Source of the DNA: CAYTZH01 sp964442285
GTDB lineage: Bacteria; Myxococcota_A; UBA9160; JAFDET01
Assembly: GCA_964442285.1 (NCBI GenBank)
Contig: CAYTZH010000026.1
Coordinates: 4,128 to 68,127, forward strand
DNA: 64,000 nucleotides
Direction of reading: 5' to 3'
In this document: piece after piece, positions 49,700 to 58,562 of the stretch
Position numbering within the stretch: position 1 is the first letter of the stretch
Layout: each line of letters starts with the position of its first letter
The notes under the pieces: generated by a model
Seen by the model: only the letters and a program-made list of their open reading frames with translations
Told to the model about the DNA's origin: nothing
Database searches by the model: none
Translations under genes and position numbers: made by a program

Positions 49700-51141
49700 C
49701 CCTCGGTGCCGCCCACGGTGATCTGGTCCACGCGGATCGTGGGCAGGCCCACGCCCACCGGGACGGTCTGCCCGTCCTTGCCGCAGGTTCCGATGCCCTC
49801 GTCCAGGGCGAGGTCGGCGCCGATCCGGGAGACCCGCGTGAGCACGTCGGGCCCGTTGCCCACCAGCGACGCCCCCTTCACCGGGGCGCCGATGCGGCCG
49901 TTCTCGATCTTGTAGGCCTCGTTGGCGGAGAACACGAACTTGCCGCTGGTGATGTCCACCTGGCCGCCGGCGAACGAGACCGCGTAGAGGCCGCGGTCCA
50001 CCGAGCGCACGATCTCCTCCGGGTCCTCCTCTCCGGCCAGCATGAACGTGTTGGTCATCCGCGGCATGGGCAGGTGGGCGTAGCTCTCGCGCCGGCCGTT
50101 GCCGGTGGGCTCCATGCCCATCAGCCGGGCGTTGAGGCGGTCCTGGAGGAAGCTCGTGAGGATGCCGTCCTCGATCAGCACGTTGCGGCGGGTGGGGGTG
50201 CCCTCGTCGTCGACGTTGAGGGAGCCGCGCCGGCCCGGCAGGGTGCCGTCGTCGACCACGGTGACGCCCGGCGCCGCCACCCGCCGGCCGAGCCGGTCGC
50301 TGAAGGCCGAGGTGCCCTTGCGGTTGAAGTCGCCCTCGAGCCCGTGGCCCACCGCTTCGTGCAGCAGCACGCCCGGCCAGCCGGGACCGAGCACCACGTC
50401 CAGGGTGCCGGCGGGACAGGGCTCGGCCTCGAGCTGCAGCAGCGCCACCCGGACCGCCTCCTCCACCCGCCGCTTCCACTGCCCGGGCTCCATCAGGCGC
50501 GCCAGCTCGAAGCGCCCGCCCGCGCCCTCGTAGCTGGCCTCCCGGCGCCCGGTCCTCGGGTCCGCGGCGACGACCTGGACGTTGAGCCGGACCAGGGGCT
50601 GGACGTCGCCCACGAGGGTGCCGTCGCTGGCGGCGACCATCACGTGCCGCTGCTGGGTGAGCACGCTCGCCATGACCTGGTCGACCCGGGGGTCGAGGCT
50701 GCGGGCGTACGCGTCGATGGCGCCGAGCAGGTCGACCTTCTCGCCGGTGGGGACGTCGGTGGGCGCCGTCGCCACGGGATAGAGGTCGCGCGCCGGCGCG
50801 GGCACGCCGCCCAGCGCCACCGGGCCGGCGCTCCCGCTGTGCTCGGAGACCGCCCGGGCGCTGCCGGCCGCGAGGCGCATGCTCTCCACGGTGATGTCGT
50901 CGGAGTGGGCGTAGCCCTGGCGCGATCCCGACTGCACGCGCACGCCGACGCCCTGGTCGAGGTGCCGGTCCCCGGACTTGACAAGGCCCTCCTCGAGGGA
51001 GACCGAGTCTCGCGTCGTGTACTCGAAGAACAGGTCGGCGTGCTCCGCGCGGCGCTCTAGGGCCGCGTCCAGGGCATCGCCCAGGCTCTGCTCGTCGACC
51101 CCGAAGCGATCGCGGAAGAAGCCGACGGCCGAAGCGCTCAT
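49696..51141 (-). CDS. tldD: TldD-type metalloprotease subunit
   Basis: The 481-residue catalytic partner of PmbA has the zinc motif HEAVGHGLEGD. It also shows DGTLVGDVQPLVRLNVQVVA, TVVDDGTLPGRRGSLNVDDEGTP and MTNTFMLAGEEDPEEIVRSV DRGLYAVSFAGGQVDITSGKF, which is the full TldD signature. Length is normal. The pair has been linked to microcin maturation and DNA gyrase modulation in E. coli. It is coupled by ATGA to the upstream HAD-family gene. Confidence 0.93.
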   Translation of the reverse strand: MSASAVGFFRDRFGVDEQSLGDALDAALERRAEHADLFFEYTTRDSVSLEEGLVKSGDRHLDQGVGVRVQSGSRQGYAHSDDITVESMRLAAGSARAVSEHSGSAGPVALGGVPAPARDLYPVATAPTDVPTGEKVDLLGAIDAYARSLDPRVDQVMASVLTQQRHVMVAASDGTLVGDVQPLVRLNVQVVAADPRTGRREASYEGAGGRFELARLMEPGQWKRRVEEAVRVALLQLEAEPCPAGTLDVVLGPGWPGVLLHEAVGHGLEGDFNRKGTSAFSDRLGRRVAAPGVTVVDDGTLPGRRGSLNVDDEGTPTRRNVLIEDGILTSFLQDRLNARLMGMEPTGNGRRESYAHLPMPRMTNTFMLAGEEDPEEIVRSVDRGLYAVSFAGGQVDITSGKFVFSANEAYKIENGRIGAPVKGASLVGNGPDVLTRVSRIGADLALDEGIGTCGKDGQTVPVGVGLPTIRVDQITVGGTEG

Positions 51142-51893
51142 GATCCCTCCTCCCGATCCGACTGCTCCACGTGCGCGGCTCCCTCTCCGACGTCGGCGAG
51201 GGGGCGCCCCTGGATCCGGCCCGGCAGGTCGGCGAGCGTAGCAATCCCCCCGGCGTCGACCGGGACGAGGCCCGCGGCGCGGGCACCGGCCAGGTCCTCC
51301 TGCGGGCGGTCGCCGACGTAGGCGCACGCCCCGGCCTCGACGCCGAGCCGCGCGAGGGCGAGGCGGAAGATCGCCGGGTCGGGCTTCGCGGGGCCCGCGT
51401 CCGCGGCCAGGACGACCACGTCCAGGAGCGCGCCCAGCCCGTGGCCCTCCAGGATTCCCGGCAGCCGGCCGTCGAAGTTGGAGACGACCCCCGTGCGCAG
51501 GCCCCGCCGGCGGAGACCCGCGAGCGCCTCCCGCACCCCCGGGCGCAGCCGCCAGGCCCGGGCCGCGGCGTAATGGTCCCAGAGAGTCTCGAAGCAGGCG
51601 TCGACGTCCGGGAGCAGGCAATCGCTGTCGGCGGCCCGGAAGACCTCGCGGACCCGCTCTCGCCACCAGTCGCGCTCCCGCGCGGGTCGCTCCGGGAACG
51701 GGACCTCCGGGAAGGCCATCGCCGGGGCGCGGGCCAGCACGCGCGCGAAGGCGTCGCCCAGGCGCCAGGCGGAGAGCGCCACCCCCTGGACGGCGGCCGC
51801 CCGGGCGTAGGTCTCGCCTACGGGCTCGGCCGGATCGATCAGAGTCCCCGCCGCGTCGAAGAGCACCGCTCGGAGCGGGCGCCGGTCCGCCAC
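51138..51893 (-). CDS. HAD-superfamily hydrolase
   Basis: The 251-residue protein is a REG-2/HDHD3-like HAD hydrolase. It shows motif I as VLFDAAGTLID with the nucleophile Asp but Ala where the second Asp usually lies, motif II VVSNFDGRLP, motif III GPAKPDPAIFRLALARLG, and motif IV YVGDRPQEDLAGARAAGLVP. Loss of the acid/base Asp suggests dehalogenase-like or altered chemistry. TACGTT lies six bases before the GTG, again fitting a leaderless transcript. It precedes tldD in the same direction. Confidence 0.84.
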   Translation of the reverse strand: MADRRPLRAVLFDAAGTLIDPAEPVGETYARAAAVQGVALSAWRLGDAFARVLARAPAMAFPEVPFPERPARERDWWRERVREVFRAADSDCLLPDVDACFETLWDHYAAARAWRLRPGVREALAGLRRRGLRTGVVSNFDGRLPGILEGHGLGALLDVVVLAADAGPAKPDPAIFRLALARLGVEAGACAYVGDRPQEDLAGARAAGLVPVDAGGIATLADLPGRIQGRPLADVGEGAAHVEQSDREEGS

Positions 51894-51916
51894 CTCCAGA
51901 ACGTACCCGACGCCGC

Positions 51917-51993
51917 CCCCTCGCGGCGGACCCCGGGGACGCGCCCCCGCGGCGGACCCGGGGACGCGCCCCCGCGGCGGACCCGGGGACGCG
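51917..51993. repeat. Tandem GC-rich 25-bp repeat
   Basis: Two perfect copies of a 25-base unit (51944-51968 and 51969-51993) and one diverged copy before them lie in the 121-base gap between the divergent HAD and glycosyltransferase genes. The unit contains CGGCGGACCCGGGGACGCG. It occupies most of the promoter region. Confidence 0.85.
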
Positions 51994-52014
51994 CGATGTG
52001 GTAGGAAACGGGCC

Positions 52015-53859
52015 GTGTTCCCGGTGGATCCGGCGGCGCTCGGCTGCGTGCTGATGGCGGCGGCGGCGAGCCTCGGTGCGGTGCTCGCGGCCCGGCGCGA
52101 GCACTGGTCGTGGGCCGTCGCGCTGGCGGTGCTGGCGGCGGCGGCGCTCCACGGCAACCTCGTCTGGCACCACTGGCTCTCGCCCTGGGACGAGCGCGCC
52201 CACGCGCTGGTGGCGCGCAACCTGTTGGACCACCCGCTGCTGCCGACCCTCGTGGAGTGGCCCCTCGAGGACGCGCCGCCCGAGAAGTGGCTCCACACCC
52301 GGATCTGGCTGCACAAGCCCCCGTTCGCGCTCTGGCTCATGGCCGGCGCGATGTCGCTTCTCGGTGTCGGCGAGGTGGCGCTGCGGGTGCCGAGCTGGCT
52401 GCTCGGCAGCCTCTCCCCGGCGCTCACCTGGGGCGTGGCGCGGCGCTTCCTCGACCGGCCCAGCGCCCTGGCCGCCGCGCTCTTCCACGTCTGGCACGGG
52501 CGCAGCGGCGAGGTCATCGGCGGGCTGCGCACCACGGACCACGTGGATGCCGTGTTCTGGCCGCTGGCCTGGGGGGGTGTGCTCGCCGCCCTGGTGGCGG
52601 CCGACGCGGCCGGGGCCGGGCAGCGGCGGCGCACGGTGGTGGCGACCGCCGCCACGGGAGGCCTGCTGGGCCTGGCGTTCCTGACCAAGGACGCGCCCGC
52701 GCTGGTGATCGCCGGCGTGTTCGGGCTGCGCCTGCTCCAGACGACCCCCGCGTGGGGGGCGCGCCTGGGACTGCCCCTGGCCAGCCTGGCCCTGGCCGCG
52801 CTGCCCGTGGCGGCCTGGCGGCTCTACACGGCCAGCGCCTTCCCCGAGGCCGCGGCGGCCGCCGCCGCACGCGCCTGGCTGCGCTGGCGGATGCCGGTCG
52901 AGGGACACGGCGGTCCCTGGTGGTACCACCTGGACCGCGTGCCCACCGACTTCGGCTGGGGCACCGCGCTGGCGCTGGCGGCCTTCGGCGGCGTGGCGCT
53001 CTGGCGGCGGCGGGACTGGCTGCCCCTGGTCGGCTGGTGGGTCGCCGTGTACGGCGCGTTCGCGGCGGCCGCCACCAAGCTCGAGGGCTACGTCTTCCTG
53101 GCCGCTCCGGTGGCCTTCTGCGCCTGTGGCTGGCTGGTGGTCTCGGGCTGGCGCGCGGCCGCGTCGCTGCGCGCGCGGCCGGGGCCCCGAGCCGCGGCGC
53201 TCGCCGCCGCAGCGTTCCTGGTGGTCGCGACCTACGCGCCCCAGGCGCTCGAGTCGCAGCGCATCACCAACCCGCGCCCCCGGCGCATGGTCTGGGCGGA
53301 GGAGCTGCGCCACCTGGCGCGGGAGGTGGAAGGTCTGCCGCCGGGCCGCTGGGTCGTGCTCAACGTGGCCACGCCGGTGGAGGCCATGTTCTACGGGCGC
53401 TTCACCGCCGAAGGCGGCCGGCCCCTGCGCAAGGACCTCCGCAACGCCGAGGCCCGCGGCCTGCGCGTGGCGGTGTATGGCGACCCGGGAGATCCGGAGC
53501 TGGCCTGGCTGCGCGAGCGGGGGATCCCCTTCCTGACGCCCGACCCGCGGGTGGACGAGGAGCGGCGCCTGGCGGCGCTGCTGGCCTCGCTGGGGGAGGG
53601 ACGGGTGGCCGTCTTCGGCGCCCGCGACCCGACCCAGCTCGAGGCCTACCTGGATCAGCGTCAGCTCCGGGTCGACGTGAGCCCCACGCTCCCCGCCGCC
53701 GACGATCGCTTCACCCGCAAGGCGCTGCGACGCGGCGCCCGCGGTGTGCTCCTGGTGGGGCGCCGACCGCCGCCCCGCGCCGCCCTGGAGGCCTTCCCCG
53801 GCCTCCAGCTCTTCGAGGCGCCGGGTCTCGCGCTCGAGCCGCCGGGCGGCGCACGCTGA
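52015..53859 (+). CDS. ArnT-like (GT83) membrane glycosyltransferase
   Basis: The 614-residue product has about ten membrane helices and the first periplasmic loop motif LSPWDERAHALVARNLLD with the acidic pair of the GT-C dolichyl-phosphate-mannosyl/ArnT group. WLHTRIWLHKPPFALWLMAG and LGLAFLTKDAPALVIAGVFGL follow. The last 170 residues are soluble and look like the family's periplasmic domain. It probably transfers a lipid-linked sugar to a lipid or protein. GTG at 52015 has TAGGAA seven bases before; no ribosome site is evident. Confidence 0.85.
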   Translation: MFPVDPAALGCVLMAAAASLGAVLAARREHWSWAVALAVLAAAALHGNLVWHHWLSPWDERAHALVARNLLDHPLLPTLVEWPLEDAPPEKWLHTRIWLHKPPFALWLMAGAMSLLGVGEVALRVPSWLLGSLSPALTWGVARRFLDRPSALAAALFHVWHGRSGEVIGGLRTTDHVDAVFWPLAWGGVLAALVAADAAGAGQRRRTVVATAATGGLLGLAFLTKDAPALVIAGVFGLRLLQTTPAWGARLGLPLASLALAALPVAAWRLYTASAFPEAAAAAAARAWLRWRMPVEGHGGPWWYHLDRVPTDFGWGTALALAAFGGVALWRRRDWLPLVGWWVAVYGAFAAAATKLEGYVFLAAPVAFCACGWLVVSGWRAAASLRARPGPRAAALAAAAFLVVATYAPQALESQRITNPRPRRMVWAEELRHLAREVEGLPPGRWVVLNVATPVEAMFYGRFTAEGGRPLRKDLRNAEARGLRVAVYGDPGDPELAWLRERGIPFLTPDPRVDEERRLAALLASLGEGRVAVFGARDPTQLEAYLDQRQLRVDVSPTLPAADDRFTRKALRRGARGVLLVGRRPPPRAALEAFPGLQLFEAPGLALEPPGGAR

Positions 53860-53901
53860 GCCCATCTCAAGGCGCTCTCGGCGCGGGCCGATGTTCTCGA
53901 G

Positions 53902-54627
53902 ATGGAGGTGCTCCTCGGCGCAGGCATGATCTTCATGCTTGGCGTGGACCTGGTCGTCGGGGTTCGCCTGCTGCTGCTGGCCCGCCGCACCCGGGCCCTT
54001 CCCGAGCTCGCCTTCGGCAGCGCCTTCGTCCTGCTCGGCGCCGTGGGGTACCCGCTGGCCACCGCGGCCCGGCGTATCGCCGTCGACGCACCCGGCCTGG
54101 GCGGCTCCTTGCTGCTCGCGGCCCTCGCCGCCCAGAACCTGGCCTGCGGCGCCATCTATCTGGCGAACGTCCGGGTGTTCCGCCCCGCGGCGGCCGGCGC
54201 GCGGATCGGATCCGCCCTGGCCTGGAGCGCGCTCGTGCTCTCGTGGGGGGGCCAGGCCTGGACCGGCCAGGCAGACGGCGGCGTGGCCTACACGATCGGC
54301 TTGACCGCGCGCGGGGGGGCCTTCGTCTGGGGCGCCGTCGAATCACTGGGCTACTACCGACGCCTGCGTCGCCGCCTGGCTCTCGGACTCGCGGATCCCC
54401 TGGTGACCGACCGCTTCCGGCTCTGGGGCATTGCCAACGCGGCGATCGCCGCGGCCTTCCTGGTCTTCCTGGCGGGACGCGTGGTGACCGCGGGCGGTCC
54501 GCAGCCTCCGCTCGTGATGCTGCTGACCTCGGCCGTCGGCGTCGTCGCCGGGGCCACGATCTGGCTGGCCTTCGTGCCGCCGGCGGCCTACGCGCGCCGC
54601 GTCAGGGCTTCCTTCCAGGCCCGCTGA
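53902..54627 (+). CDS. Multi-pass membrane protein of unknown function
   Basis: The 241-residue protein has about seven hydrophobic helices, starting MEVLLGAGMIFMLGVDLVVG and including LAFGSAFVLLGAVGYPLATA, SLLLAALAAQNLACGAIYLA, and a last helix LLTSAVGVVAGATIWLAFVP. Short charged loops such as YYRRLRRRLALGLADPLVTD separate them. I recognise no family. The 3' 26 bases overlap the convergent ArsR-methyltransferase gene. The start ATG lies 42 bases after the glycosyltransferase gene, which may place it in that transcript. Confidence 0.74.
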   Translation: MEVLLGAGMIFMLGVDLVVGVRLLLLARRTRALPELAFGSAFVLLGAVGYPLATAARRIAVDAPGLGGSLLLAALAAQNLACGAIYLANVRVFRPAAAGARIGSALAWSALVLSWGGQAWTGQADGGVAYTIGLTARGGAFVWGAVESLGYYRRLRRRLALGLADPLVTDRFRLWGIANAAIAAAFLVFLAGRVVTAGGPQPPLVMLLTSAVGVVAGATIWLAFVPPAAYARRVRASFQAR

Positions 54628-55573
54628 CTTCGGGCTTTCGCCCGGAGGCGATGAAGGTCGCGGGGAGGTCGCGGCCGCGGCCGGGCGGGTCCGAGCGCTC
54701 GATGCGCAGGGCGTCGAGGCCCGCGCGGTCGAGCCAGCCGACCACGTCGTCGATCGGGAAGCCCAGCCACTGCACACCGAGCTCCTCGCGCATCCAGTCC
54801 CGGTCGTGCTGCTCGAAGTCCACCACCACCACCAGGCCCCCTGGCTTCACCACCCGCGCCATCTCCGCGAGGGCGTCGGAGGGCGACGCCAGGTAGTGGA
54901 GCACCATGTGCGCGAAGGCCGCATCGACCGTGTCCGTCTCCAGCGGGAGGTCGGCCGCATCTCCGCGGCGCAGCTCCACGCCCGGGATCCCGGCGCCCTC
55001 GAGCTTGGCGCGCGCGGCGTCGAGCATGTTCGGCGAGCGGTCGATGGCGACCACCTCCAGCCCGAGCCGGGCCAGCTCCAGGGCGAGCACCCCCGTGCCC
55101 GTGCCCACGTCGCAGACCCGCAGGCCCGGCGGCACCAGGCGCGAGATCGCCCGCGCCCGCAGCGCCTCGTCGTTGAAGACCTTGCGCAGGGCGTCCCACT
55201 CGGGGCCCAGGCTGTCGAACCAGCTCTCGGTGCGGGCGGCCCGGACCGACAGCACCCGCGCCAGCTCGGCGAGGTCGCGCTCGCCCACGGGCTCGCGCGC
55301 CCACTCCCGACGAGCGAGCTGCCAGGCGTCCAGCCACAGCGCGTCCTCGGGAACGGGGAAGCGGTAGTACACCCAGGTGCCGTCCCGGCGGTCGCGCAGC
55401 AGCCCCGCGTCGCGCAGGATGGCCAGGTGCCGCGACACGCTCGACTGGGCCATGTCGAGCACCTGGGTCAGCTCCTGGACCGCGAGCTCCTCGCGTTCGA
55501 GCAGGGCGAGCAGACGGACGCGGGTGGAGTCGGCAAGGGTCTTGAAGACCCGCTGCAGGGTATCGGCGCCCAC
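54602..55573 (-). CDS. ArsR-type regulator fused to a methyltransferase
   Basis: Residues 1-90 form an ArsR winged helix (QRVFKTLADSTRVRLLALLE, then VLDMAQSSVSRHLAILRDAG and TWVYYRF). It has no cysteine metal site. Residues 140-320 are a SAM-dependent methyltransferase with CDVGTGTGVLALELARLGLE and RGDAADLPLETDTVDAAFAHM. A fused design suggests that methyl-donor or product level tunes DNA binding, though this is inference. TACGCT lies seven bases before the GTG, consistent with leaderless expression. It follows 5 bases from gspN, in the same direction. Confidence 0.85.
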   Translation of the reverse strand: MGADTLQRVFKTLADSTRVRLLALLEREELAVQELTQVLDMAQSSVSRHLAILRDAGLLRDRRDGTWVYYRFPVPEDALWLDAWQLARREWAREPVGERDLAELARVLSVRAARTESWFDSLGPEWDALRKVFNDEALRARAISRLVPPGLRVCDVGTGTGVLALELARLGLEVVAIDRSPNMLDAARAKLEGAGIPGVELRRGDAADLPLETDTVDAAFAHMVLHYLASPSDALAEMARVVKPGGLVVVVDFEQHDRDWMREELGVQWLGFPIDDVVGWLDRAGLDALRIERSDPPGRGRDLPATFIASGRKPEVSGPGRKP

Positions 55574-55578
55574 GCGGA

Positions 55579-56445
55579 TCAGCGTACCTGGGGTCGCCCC
55601 ACGGTGCCGCCGACCCGGGCCTGGGTGGCGCCGTTGCGGTCGAGCCTCACCCCGAGCCCCTGGATCATCGGGCGGAAGCTCGGCTCCCGCACCTCGATGC
55701 GCAGGGCCAGGTCGAGGGGCGCGCGGTCGAAGATCGGGCTGGCGCCGACGGTGCCCTCGCCGCTCACGCTGAGCATCGGCCCTTCGAGGCTGAAGCGTTC
55801 GATCCGGACCCGGGGGTCCGTGCCGAGCTCCACGTCGGCCTGGAGCTCGGCGAAGGGCAGGGCGAGGGGCATGCCGGGCAGCCCCAGGGAGCCGTCGACC
55901 GCGAACAGGTCGAGGCGGCCCTCGGGTCCGGCGTCGCCGAACTCGATGTCCACGTCGCCGGTGACGACGCCGTCGAGCTGGAGCTGGCCGAGCAGGTCGC
56001 GGAGCGGGAGCTGCGCCAGTGCGAGGTCCGCCACGTCGCCGTCGAAGCCGGGGGCGTCGCCGAGGGTCGCGGTGCCCTTCACCCGGCCGAGCTCGTCGCC
56101 CGACACATCCAGGGCCACGGCCGGATCGCCGGTGAGCCAGCCGAGCGACCAGGCCGGACGCAGGCGTGCCCGGTCGAGCCGGAGCGCGCCCCCGTCGCGC
56201 AGGTGCGCCACCACGGTCCTGGCGCGCAGCCCCGGACCGAGCAGCGAGGGCGCGGGCTCCAGGGCGCCGATCTCCACCCGCGCGCCGGTGGCGTTGCCCA
56301 CCTGCACCGCCAGCTGATCCCGCAGCCGGTCGTAGGGGAAGCCCATGTACACGAAGAAGACGACGAGCAGCAGCCCCACGACCGGCGTCCCGATCCACAG
56401 GAGCGGTCGCGGCAGGGGGCCCGGGTCGCCGGCCAGTCCGCTCAC
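55579..56445 (-). CDS. gspN: Type II secretion protein GspN
   Basis: The 288-residue bitopic protein has one membrane helix (LLWIGTPVVGLLLVVFFVYM) and a periplasmic beta-rich domain with VEIGALEPAPSLLGPGLRAR and GPMLSVSGEGTVGASP, the AsmA-like architecture of GspN. It is an accessory, often absent, part of the system. The GTG start overlaps the gspM stop by GTGA, confirming its place as last gene of the operon. Confidence 0.8.
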   Translation of the reverse strand: MSGLAGDPGPLPRPLLWIGTPVVGLLLVVFFVYMGFPYDRLRDQLAVQVGNATGARVEIGALEPAPSLLGPGLRARTVVAHLRDGGALRLDRARLRPAWSLGWLTGDPAVALDVSGDELGRVKGTATLGDAPGFDGDVADLALAQLPLRDLLGQLQLDGVVTGDVDIEFGDAGPEGRLDLFAVDGSLGLPGMPLALPFAELQADVELGTDPRVRIERFSLEGPMLSVSGEGTVGASPIFDRAPLDLALRIEVREPSFRPMIQGLGVRLDRNGATQARVGGTVGRPQVR

Positions 56446-56993
56446 GACGTCGGCTCGAAGGCGGAGACCGTGAAGGTCACGTCGAGGAACTCGGGCTTGT
56501 CCTTGCGGGTGCGCAGCCGCAGGCTCTTCACCGAGAGCTGCTGGTCCGCGGACTCGACCTCGTGCAGGTAGCGGATCGCCTGGGCGAGGTTCACCTGCTT
56601 CAGGACCACCTCCACCTTCGTCTCCCGGTAGCGCTCGCTGGTGGCGCCGGCCTGGGGCTCCATCCGCTCCACCTGGACGGCGGTCCGCTGGGCGATGGAC
56701 TCGAGGAGGGTGAAGATGTTGCCGCGCGGGCCCGAGTCGATGCGGCGCTCGATCCGGGAGAGCCGCCCGTTGACCTCGTCGAACTCCTGGCGCAGACGGA
56801 GCATGGCCTCGCGCTCGTTCTCGGCGACCTTCACCTCCCGCGCGGCCCGCTCCCGGGCGCCCAGCAGCGGCTGCACCACCAGGACGAACAGCAGGGCTAC
56901 CGTGATCGCGGCGCCGGCGGCCATCAGGCTCAGGCGCTCCCGGGGCGAGAGCCCGTCGAGGAGGGTGCGCAGCCGGTTCAGGAGCTCGTTCAT
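56442..56993 (-). CDS. gspM: Type II secretion protein GspM
   Basis: The 183-residue inner-membrane platform protein has one N-terminal helix (LSLMAAGAAITVALLFVLVV), a coiled coil (REVKVAENEREAMLRLRQEF) and a small ferredoxin-like periplasmic domain ending FLDVTFTVSAFEPTS. It is the partner of GspL. The ATG overlaps the gspL stop by ATGA. Sequence similarity in this family is weak, so the name rests mostly on gene order and architecture. Confidence 0.85.
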   Translation of the reverse strand: MNELLNRLRTLLDGLSPRERLSLMAAGAAITVALLFVLVVQPLLGARERAAREVKVAENEREAMLRLRQEFDEVNGRLSRIERRIDSGPRGNIFTLLESIAQRTAVQVERMEPQAGATSERYRETKVEVVLKQVNLAQAIRYLHEVESADQQLSVKSLRLRTRKDKPEFLDVTFTVSAFEPTS

Positions 56994-58555
56994 GCGCCCC
57001 CCTGGGTCGCGAGGCTGATGGTCACGCTGAAGCGGATGCTCTTGCTCTTGGGATCGCGCTGGCTCTCGCTGATCTGGATCTGGGAGAACGGCGCGTAGTC
57101 CTCGAGCGCCTTCTTGAGCTGGTCCACGGCCTGGAAGCTCCGGCTCCGGCCGCGCAGGCGCACCACCTGGCGATCGATCGCGAGCTCCTCGAAGGCCACG
57201 TCGAGGCTCTCGGGAACGCGCGACGAGATCTCCGTCAGCACGTCCAGCGCCGAGAGGTTCCCCCGGTAGACGCCGAGGAAGTCGGCGCGGCCCTGGGCGC
57301 CGTCGACCGCGGCGCGCATGGCGCCGAAGGCGTTGCTCGGCGTGGGGCGGCCGGGGAAGGCCTCGCCGTAGAGCCGGGCGACCTCCCCGCGAACGGCGTC
57401 CGCCCGGCGCGACTGCAGCACGATCGAGGTCCCCGCGACCACACCGGCGAGCAGCAGCGCCACGAGCGCCAGGACGCCGGTCCAGGCCCACTCGCGCCCG
57501 ATTTCGCCCAGGTCGAAGCGCACCGCGAACTCGTCCTTGCGGAAGTTGGTGCGGGTGCGGGCCCGGAGGGTGCCCCGCAGCGCCAGGGCGGCGGCCGGGC
57601 CGAAGAGCGCCGGGTCGCCGCCCGCCACGAAGGCCTCGCCGGACGGCCCCGGCGGGCCGCCGGCCCGCTTCACGGGCAGGCCCAGGCGCTCGCCGAGCCA
57701 GGCCTCGATCCCGGGCAGGTGGGCGCCGCCGCCGACGAGCACCACCCCGTCCAGGCGCCCGGCCCCCTGGGCCGCGAGCGCGGGCTCGAACGCGCCCAGG
57801 CTGCGGACCAGCTCCCGCAGCAGGCGGTCGATCACGGCCTCGGCCGACTCCGCGCGCCGGCCGAAGACCCCCTGCTCGCACTTGTGGGCCTCCGCCGTGG
57901 CCAGGGTGGTGCCGAGGTCGCGGGCCAGCGCCTCGGTGAGCATGCGACCGCCGATGGGGAAGGCGCGGGCGGCCAGGGGCCGGCCGTCGCTGCAGACGCA
58001 GACCGTCGTCTTGCGGTGGCCGAGGTCGATCAGCGCCTGGGCGCCGGAGAGCTCCAGCCAGCCCGCCAGGGCCCCGAGCAGCGGGCCCTCGGCCTCGATG
58101 ATCCGCGGCGCCACGCCCGCCTCGGCCGTGAGCGAGATCAGCTCGCCGACGGCCGAGCGCCCCACCACCGCTGCGAGCACCTCGGCGCGCTGCCGATCGC
58201 CTCCGAGCAGCTCCCAGTCGATGAGGTAGTCGTCGGTCTCGAACGGCAGCTCGTCCTCGACGGCGAGCGGCACCGCCTGCTCCAGCCGGCGGCGGTCGCG
58301 GAAGGGGAACTCCAGGCGGCGGCGGGTGAGGCGGTCCGAGGGCACGGCGCACACCACCGCGTCCGTGGGGAGCTTGTGGGCCTGGAGCATCTCCAGCAGC
58401 CGCTCGCCCAGGGACCGGGAATCGGCCGGGTCGTCCACCAGGATCTGGGCGAGGCCGCCGACCTCCATCCCGTTCACGGTCTGGCGCAGCTCCACCGCCT
58501 TGACGCGGTGGCTGCCCACGTCGAGCCCGAGCGCACGCCTGACGACGATGGCCAT
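56990..58555 (-). CDS. gspL: GspL with PilM-like cytoplasmic domain
   Basis: The 521-residue protein begins with an actin-like PilM/GspL domain (LGLDVGSHRVKAVELRQTVN, DRLTRRRLEFPFRDRRRLEQ, LIDLGHRKTTVCV and VVLVGGGAHLPGIEAWLGER). One membrane helix lies near residues 360-380 (WTGVLALVALLLAGVVAGTS). The periplasmic PilN-like ferredoxin fold follows (ISSRVPESLDVAFEELAIDR). It thus resembles a PilM-PilN fusion, typical of GspL in deltaproteobacteria, and couples the GspE ATPase to the membrane platform. Confidence 0.88.
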   Translation of the reverse strand: MAIVVRRALGLDVGSHRVKAVELRQTVNGMEVGGLAQILVDDPADSRSLGERLLEMLQAHKLPTDAVVCAVPSDRLTRRRLEFPFRDRRRLEQAVPLAVEDELPFETDDYLIDWELLGGDRQRAEVLAAVVGRSAVGELISLTAEAGVAPRIIEAEGPLLGALAGWLELSGAQALIDLGHRKTTVCVCSDGRPLAARAFPIGGRMLTEALARDLGTTLATAEAHKCEQGVFGRRAESAEAVIDRLLRELVRSLGAFEPALAAQGAGRLDGVVLVGGGAHLPGIEAWLGERLGLPVKRAGGPPGPSGEAFVAGGDPALFGPAAALALRGTLRARTRTNFRKDEFAVRFDLGEIGREWAWTGVLALVALLLAGVVAGTSIVLQSRRADAVRGEVARLYGEAFPGRPTPSNAFGAMRAAVDGAQGRADFLGVYRGNLSALDVLTEISSRVPESLDVAFEELAIDRQVVRLRGRSRSFQAVDQLKKALEDYAPFSQIQISESQRDPKSKSIRFSVTISLATQGGA

Positions 58556-58562
58556 GGTCTCC

